Part shown: one piece after another, positions 46,701-55,700 of the stretch
Position numbering within the stretch: position 1 is the first letter of the stretch
How the letters are laid out: the number at the start of each line of letters is the position of its first letter
Assembly: GCA_900660155.1 (NCBI GenBank)
Contig: CABFPE010000306.1
Location: 791,178-855,177 of the forward strand
Direction: 5' to 3'
Source: Hofstenia miamia
Taxonomy: Eukaryota > Xenacoelomorpha > Acoela > Hofsteniidae
DNA length: 64,000 bases
Notes under the pieces: generated by a model
What the model saw: the letters and a program-made list of their open reading frames with translations, nothing else
Told to the model about the DNA's origin: nothing
The model's database searches: none
Made by a program: the position numbers and the translations under genes

Positions 46701-49700
46701 GTTTGCCAATGTGTGTTGAACAGGTCTCAGGATCCTTGGAATGTTGTGACGCTGAGGAACTTTTCTCGAGATGTACTTAATGTCTTCGTTACATTTAAAA
46801 TTGATTGTATTTTGACACTAGGAATTCCATTCCATTCCATCATTTCAAAATTTGAATTCCAGTGAGTAATATTTCGCGTAATTGGTCGAAGGTGGGTCTT
46901 CTGACTCATCTTTACAGGAAACTTTGTGCTTATTAGCTTCTGCATTATGGCTCAATCTGTCACTAGCTTAACCAACAATTTGGATTTTGTTAAGGTTAAA
47001 ATTGAATAACAGTGCACCTAGTTAGGCATAATTGACAATGCATCAAATGATTGCAGCTGACAATCAACTGTATTGGAACCAACAATGCTGTTTGAAAGCC
47101 TTTTAATTGAATATTTTTTAGAATGCGGTTTGGTTTGCCATGAAAAATGCAATAATGACTTAATGGCATCTTGTGGTCTTTCTGATGACATGCATCGTGC
47201 ATTCAATGAAGTGTTTACCAAAGAGGAGTATGAAGTTGCTGTCCCTGACCTTTCATTCTCTTCTAAAGCAAACTATGGCTCGTACATCAAAATTTTACAG
47301 TGAGTTTTCAGCTCGATTCTAAAAAGTGTATTAAATCTATTATCTTTGTTAATATTTTTAGCTCGTAAAAAACTTATTAAGGCAGGGTTGAAAAATACGT
47401 TTTATTAATAAAACGTTTTAACGTTTTTTTCTACTACAAACAGTGTTTTAAAACACCTGAGCAATTGATAAGAAAAACAACTTTACATGAAAAGTTTTAT
47501 TTTTCTTCGTGACTGTTTGGATAAAGGTCAATTTTTGGAGTTTTTTATGCGAAAGACGGTTTCACAGCTCCATCTGAATGAGTCCCATAATGCTGAAGCC
47601 CCTTTCTATGGAAGCAGAGCTTAGCACAAGAGACATCAACGTCAACCAATCAGATCTACAGCAACATTCAACGTCTAAAATTTTACGCGCCGTTGTTTAA
47701 TAAAAAACAATTTTAATATACACCAATAAAAAACGGGTGTTTTAAAACATGTTTTAAAACGTGTCTTAAAACAGGGGTGTTTTTTATTTGCCAACCCTGT
47801 ATGAAGGTATTTTTCTTGCTTCTGAAAGCGGTGACAGAATGATATTTTTTTCAAATCCAATTTCAGACAAACGATGTTACTCAGACGTTATTTGTGGATC
47901 TCAAGTATTACATGTAGTTGCACTGGTGCTTGGCGTCGAAGTTGTTGGTAAAACTGAAAATTAAAACTATATGATGAGGGTTATCAATGAAATATAATAC
48001 AGGTGAACGCTCATGAAGGACGATCAATTGCGGAGACTAATAAAATCAAAGTATTTCGCAATTGAGCATTTCTGTTGTAAACCTTTGAAAGACGAAAATA
48101 TGGCCACAATTGATACGAAAGACGCCATCAAAACACTTTTCTCTCCTAATTAATCATTATGCAAGTGTATGTGTAAACACTAGCAATTCATTTGAGATTT
48201 AATTTTTATCCATGAAATATCCTGCATTTTCTAATGCAAATATTTTGTTCTAAGGCTTTTCACATTTGATTCGGCGTTTGACCCCTTCACGTGTTTGTGA
48301 AGCAACATAAAACAATTTAAACCTTATATAAAATGTCATTTTAAGGCTTTAATTATGATTTTTAATCGGATCACTCACGTATTTGTCAGTAAAAATAATC
48401 TAAATTTTCCACCTCTGATTACAAAGAAAACTCAACCAAAATTAATGTGGTCCTTCGCATCATATATCATTGCTAATATACTTGTCAATACCAAAACGTA
48501 TTCTTCTCAATTGAGAAGTATTATATTTCATTGATAAGCTGTAAACCCACCGTAAGTCGAGAATTTAAGAACATTGATTTTATTTCGTGTGCATAATCAA
48601 TTTGTATTTAAAAATTTATTTTCCGATTATTTTTACAGTTCTGCATTACAATGATATACTTTTCCAGCCCATATTAGCCCATTGACTTAAACGTCACATT
48701 TCCAGTAATTGTTTTCACTTCGAACCAACATGCTATTTATCACTTCTCTTGCACAAAAAACACATAATTTCACATTATTTTATATTTCTAAGAAAAGAGT
48801 GTATAAGCAATGCTAGCGCTTTAATTATGAATCTTAGTTGTAAAATTCAACTCTCGGCAATGTCAAAAAAAGTACATTTAAAATGTATTTTTGATGTAAC
48901 GTAAACTACATTGATAGTTATTGGGTGATTGTTGAGGTACGCATGGATATTTTAGTTAAATATCATTTAACTACGGTGAATAACGGGCTTAGGATGAGGC
49001 ATGGAGAAATCCAACGTGCCCTATCCCAGTGTATGTGCATCGCGTAACAAAAAATTTCGGTAGAATTGCAAATGTGTTTTAGTGAAAAGATTTGGAAGAA
49101 GTTTTATGCAGTCTGTTGTGAGAACTCTCTTCTTATATATGAAAGTGCTGAAATGCGATGTAATGAGAAAGCCATGAAGACAATTGAATTGAAACAAGGT
49201 ATTTCCACTTTTCATTCTGTAACACCAGCAACAACCAATGGATTAGAAAAACATGAAGCATTTCAAAGTGTTATTTTTAGTCATTGACTGAGAACAACAA
49301 CCCAGAGTTGTAACCGGCCCGCAATTTTGAGGCCGGAGCCGGTAGTTGGCCGGCAAGAGCTAATATTGGCCGGCCGGTAAATTTTTTTTTCATTGTATAT
49401 TTGATCTAGGCCAGTATATTTTATATATATATAAGCTTATTTTACTCTAGAAAATTACACATGTCGAGGCAAAGAGTTGATATTGCATATACACAAATTT
49501 CAAACTTATAACCATATTTCTAGCAAAACACAATTTTGATATTTTCTATATATCAATTCTTTGTATAACTTCAATCGGCTTTCATTTTTCCGTGAATATA
49601 AATTGGGAAAATTTCATTTTACTTGTATATTTTATTATGATAGTTAAATTACATAAAGCTAGGCGTGCAGCATTATCAATCGTTATGTTTCATATGGCTG

Positions 49701-52700
49701 TGGCATTTGACCTCAGTGAGCATTGAATAATTTATAAGTACACACATACATATATTTAAAAACTTTTTCGCTAAAGCCAAACATAATTACTCCTTAAGTA
49801 GAACGTGTCAACTGACATTTCTGTTTGAGTGTCTTTTCAACCGAAAATCTTACAAATTTGGTTTGAGTATGATTTCTATGAGGCCTCTCAATTTTCAAGT
49901 GTAAATCCTGTAGATTACACTTTTATTATTATAAAAGCTTCTGTAAAAATTATTACTAAGCTCCATAAAAGGCTAAAGTTAAATTTCCTTTTCAAAAAGC
50001 AGAACAATTCGATTTAAAGTAAATTATTGAGAGATTCCAGAAAGTAAGTTTACTTACCATTCTAATTGCAAAAGTGTAGATTGCTGAAACTATAAACATT
50101 TTTTGAATTTTCATTTTCATAGAAATTCCTCTAAAACTAGGCAAAATATTCTCTTTATATGATAAAACAAGAATTTTTTTATCATTTTGGCCGGTAAATT
50201 TAAGAAAATTAAAAGCAACTGCAGGTCAGAATTGCCGGCCCCGGCCGGCTCCATCTCCGGAACAACCATTCGCATCTCACGCATTGACATGTCCCCAAAG
50301 TGCGACAAGTATGATTTGTACAATTAGACAACCTCATTTGAAATTGCATTTACATATTTTCAAAATTAATAATTTATGACTAAATTATAAAGCGTGTCCA
50401 AAATTGCAAAAGAATTTTAGTTTGATACCTACTTAAACAGTCTACATTTTGAAAAAACAAGCTTATCTACATACTTATGAAAATTTTTCAGTTAAAATTG
50501 ACTCGTATAATTAAAATATGGCAAAAGACTAATCTGCAATTCGGTTTCTGTAACATGTCCTTAGTTCTGATTTAGTTTGTTTTTGCGAAAAGTTAGCTTT
50601 TGAACAATTGCAACATTTAAGGTTTTGCATTGCAACTGCAGAATTGCTCGTACTTTGTTAAGCCCTGAAATACGTGAATTTATTAATGCGATATTTGCAA
50701 AACGCGAATGAAAATTGTATTCTTTCAATACCTTCACGCCGCAATTTGAAAACATTGTTCAAAAAGTGTGATAGAATACGCGGGAATTCAATGCTATGTT
50801 ATTAGTAGTGTTGTTTACTTAATTGTCACATGTCGTTCAAACTGTGAACCTGTGGGAATTTGTATATAGGAAAACAAATCAATGCTGTATTCTTCATCTT
50901 CAGCATTATGAACAAACAGTGCGACTGCAATATATATTTCTCCAACAAATTTTTCATCAATTTAATTTTCATACTATTTACTAATTATTTTTAGTGTTGT
51001 TCAATTTGCAATATTGATAAATTCAGTCCAGAAATCGGGTATTTCCTGGTATGCCTGCAGTTTCTACATTAAAATTGATTGTTTCTGTTAATAACTCGTT
51101 TCTTTGCCATTTTGATGCAATTGCAGTGGCATAGCCAGAGGGGTAATTTCCATTTTCATTTTATATATATTTCTTGAATCTCTGTCATTACATTACTGAG
51201 CGTTTTAGATTTGCCGCCTTGCCTACAAAATTCAATTTAACAAAATAAGCTTTGTATTAAAATAGTAGTGGTCTACACAGGCGATTTTCTTAAAAAATGT
51301 CGGACTATATTTTCTTTAGATGCGTTTTGTCTTTACTGGCACAGGAAATAATTGTGTTTTTCAATTCAAAATGTATTAAAAATGCGTTTCTTGCTTGTTT
51401 TTAATAGAAATGATTTAAAGAACACTTTTTCTTTCTGCTTCTCATAACTTCTTGTCTTTAATTTATTGATGATGCAAGAGCAAATCTTCCGACAATCAAT
51501 CTGAGCTGTGAAGGGTATCTTGTGAAGTTGGGATACCTTGCAGCACAATCTGCTGCACAATCTAATCAACTATTGAAAGCCAAGAGAATCTGATGTGATC
51601 TTGCTTCTCAGAAGCGGAAACTACTGTTATTTATGAGAGATCAATGTACAAGATGATGAAACTTTTGGATGAAATGGAAGTATCATTTTCATTGCAGCAT
51701 AAATTACAACTTCTGACATCATGTTTCTAAAAACAACTCGTATCACTTTGCACAACACCGTTTTGTACCGCGACACTGCCATTTTCCTTTTGTGTTTTCG
51801 AAATATCCTGAAATATGTTGTACAGGCCCTTACCGCCTGACTGAATGCAAACAACGGTTTCAAGCAGCACTTCGTTTTCATTATTTAACTCACTTGAATA
51901 GTACGAATTTGTTTATAGAAATCACAAGACAGATTAAAAATTGAGGTTTGGACATAGTAGAAGCTATGAGATGTGTTCAAAATATGATTGGCTGATTAAG
52001 AGAAATGATGTCAACTGAGAAGTTTCACAAATTGTTTGATGAAATGCCACAATATCTAAAACTTTGGATACTTTTTTAGAAAAACCGAAAATTCCAAAAA
52101 GATCAATATATCGTACCACAAATGGAGGAAATGAATTCACTGTGGAAGACTATTACAGAATAAAAATGTATTATACTACAATATATGCTGTTGTCAATGA
52201 CATAGAACTACGATTTGGGCCTCCCCCTCATGAATAACTGCTACAAAAAGGCCAGCTAAAATAGGGTTAGATTTGTCTATTCGTGTTTCGTACAAGAAAT
52301 TGTCTCAGTGATAAATGGCAAAGCAAAGATTTGTTATCCATCCATAATGACCATATTTGTAATTTGATCCCTACGTTATGATTGACCATGTTTTTCATTC
52401 TGTAAAACATATTGAATCGTGAATAATGGTGAAATGGACGTAGCATTTCTAGTAAATAAATGCCAAATTGGAAACTGCAATTAAAGACGAGAATTTTGTA
52501 TAATATAGTAAATTATAATTATTTCCCAACTAATTCATTAGACTGCATAAGCATTCAGAAACATTGAGAATCAAATATTTAAATATACTCATTTTTTGTT
52601 TGTTTTCCAATCCACCACTCTGTTAAATGCGAACATTAAAATAGGAAAAATGTTTGTATGCAAACTACTGAAACTGCTTACTAAAGTTTTGCTGTCCTTA

Positions 52701-55700
52701 CAAGTTGTCTTTTGTTTGAAACATTTGGCACATTCATTCATTCAATTATATATATTCCCGCTTTTTGCTATGGAAAATGCAAAAACCATACATTTGGCGC
52801 GAAACCGTCCGAAATTTCTAAAGCATTTAGCGGGAATTTCATTTTTCTCAAAATACCTATTTTTTGGCCATTGCACCCGTAGTATTCACTCGAACTTAAA
52901 TATATTTACTATGAGGGTAGGTAGTATAAAGGTACAACACTCTATAAAATTTCAAGGATTTATGTTTGGAAACGCGGTCATGGTGAGATTTTTAAGAAAC
53001 ATTTAGCGGAAGATATATATATATATATATACTCTTCCACTGGTGATTTCAAAATCCAATTTCGGTACTGTTGTAATCATTGGCAAATTTTGTGAAAAAG
53101 TACTAAATAGTTTTTCAAAACTTTTTTCGTCATTTGCTTCAGATTTAACAACCGTCAATTCAATTTTCGTTAAGACTTGGTTAACAAAGCTAAACACATC
53201 TTCTATNAGAGTAAATAACTTCACCGCTAGCCATCGCAATATCCGTTTTTTACCGCAAACCACCGCAATAACTGAAATTTTACCTTTGTATACCGCAGCA
53301 ATGGCGATTTTTACCTTCGTATGAAAAGATTAATATTTCTAAATTGTTTTTAGGGTTATGGATCATTCTTAGAAAAGTTTCTTAGGTATTTTGTCGTTTC
53401 GTTCAATTTTTAGGATAGTATCAAATTTTCCTTTTAATATGCAAAAAATTACTTTTAATATTTTGTATGTAAAATTCTTAGTTTTGCTTCAGAAACAGGT
53501 TTTTTTCTTTTAAAATGTTAAAATCATTGTAGCAATAGATATATAAGAAATATAGCAAGAGATAGGTATCTATGTTATCATATAAATTGAAATTCATAAT
53601 TCAAAATTGAAATTCAAGATCGAACATCCAAACGTCCCAGAATATTTTTTAAGATGGAGCATACGAAAGACAAAGCATATTTTTCATTGAAACGCTTAGA
53701 ATATGTGGCTTTTCAGCAACAGATATACACTCCCACTTAGAAAAAGGTTGGCCTAATGAAGCAATGAAATTAAGAAAAGTTCAACGGTTGGATGAGCAAA
53801 TGCCTCATTTCACTCGTCCTCGAATGAGTGGGGCTTTGGAGGAACTGATTGTTGATCTCAACGATATTGTTGAAAATGATATAAACTATATTTAAATAAC
53901 AGTTGTCATTACCTTATAAAATGCCTCATTTCACTCGTCCTCGAATGAGTGGGGCTTTGGAGGAACTGATTGTTGATCTCAACGATATTGTTGAAAATGA
54001 TATAAACTATATTTAAATAACAGTTGTCATTACCTTATAAAATGCCTCATTTCACTCGTCCTCGAATGAGTGGGGCTTTGGAGGAACTGATTGTTGATCT
54101 CAACGATATTGTTGAAAATGATATAAACTATATTTAAATAACAGTTGTCATTACCTTATAAAATGCCTCATTTCACTCGTCCTCGAATGAGTGGGGCTTT
54201 GGAGGAACTGATTGTTGATCTCAACGATATTGTTGAAAATGATATAAACTATATTTAAATAACAGTTGTCATTACCTTATAAAATGCCTCATTTCACTCG
54301 TCCTCGAATGAGTGGGGCTTTGGAGGAACTGATTGTTGATCTCAACGATATTGTTGAAAATGATATAAACTATATTTAAATAACAGTTGTCATTACCTTA
54401 TAAAATGCCTCATTTCACTCGTCNCTTTCACGCTATAGTGTGTGGAAACCTCGCTTGAAATTGTTTGTCGTATTGCTTGATAATGGTTTGTAAAAGCCTC
54501 GTATATATTGATTGAGTNCCTCATTTCACTCGTCCTCGAATGAGTGGGGCTTTGGAGGAACTGATTGTTGATCTCAACGATATTGTTGAAAATGATATAA
54601 ACTATATTTAAATAACAGTTGTCATTACCTTATAAAATGCCTCATTTCACTCGTCCTCGAATGAGTGGGGCTTTGGAGGAACTGATTGTTGATCTCAACG
54701 ATATTGTTGAAAATGATATAAACTATATTTAAATAACAGTTGTCATTACCTTATAAAATGCCTCATTTCACTCGTCCTCGAATGAGTGGGGCTTTGGAGG
54801 AACTGATTGTTGATCTCAACGATATTGTTGAAAATGATATAAACTATATTTAAATAACAGTTGTCATTACCTTATAAAATGCCTCATTTCACTCGTCCTC
54901 GAATGAGTGGGGCTTTGGAGGAACTGATTGTTGATCTCAACGATATTGTTGAAAATGATATAAACTATATTTAAATAACAGTTGTCATTACCTTATAAAA
55001 TGCCTCATTTCACTCGTCCTCGAATGAGTGGGGCTTTGGAGGAACTGATTGTTGATCTCAACGATATTGTTGAAAATGATATAAACTATATTTAAATAAC
55101 AGTTGTCATTACCTTATAAAATGCCTCATTTCACTCGTCCTCGAATGAGTGGGGCTTTGGAGGAACTGATTGTTGATCTCAACGATATTGTTGAAAATGA
55201 TATAAACTATATTTAAATAACAGTTGTCATTACCTTATAAAATGCCTCATTTCACTCGTCCTCGAATGAGTGGGGCTTTGGAGGAACTGATTGTTGATCT
55301 CAACGATATTGTTGAAAATGATATAAACTATATTTAAATAACAGTTGTCATTACCTTATAAAATGCCTCATTTCACTCGTCCTCGAATGAGTGGGGCTTT
55401 GGAGGAACTGATTGTTGATCTCAACGATATTGTTGAAAATGATATAAACTATATTTAAATAACAGTTGTCATTACTTAATATAATATTTGTTACTCATTC
55501 CACTCAACTATATTATAAACATTACGCAACTAAAAACGCTTTTTTTAATTTTCTATAAAACAAAAAAACGCAGTTTTTTATGGGACAACCTATACATGAA
55601 CAAATAATTTCATAAAATATTACTTTTATATGACTTAATGACTTTCTACTAAAGCTAAACTAGGAGCTTAAATGTGTCTCAAAATTTATTTCAGGGTATT

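Noticed and set aside
49083-49287. PH exon reading on past 49,198 to a stop at 49,287
   Set aside because: A GT donor at 49,199 joins in phase to 56,083, which continues the PH domain through its conserved Trp, whereas the read-through has no PH similarity.
53801-55477. CRISPR array
   Set aside because: Units are contiguous and identical with no variable spacers, and the DNA is clearly eukaryotic; it is a minisatellite.
55556-55592. A separate full mariner element at the right of the array
   Set aside because: Only one end-like sequence is visible; no matching left end was found, so it is listed only as possible support for the decayed mariner.
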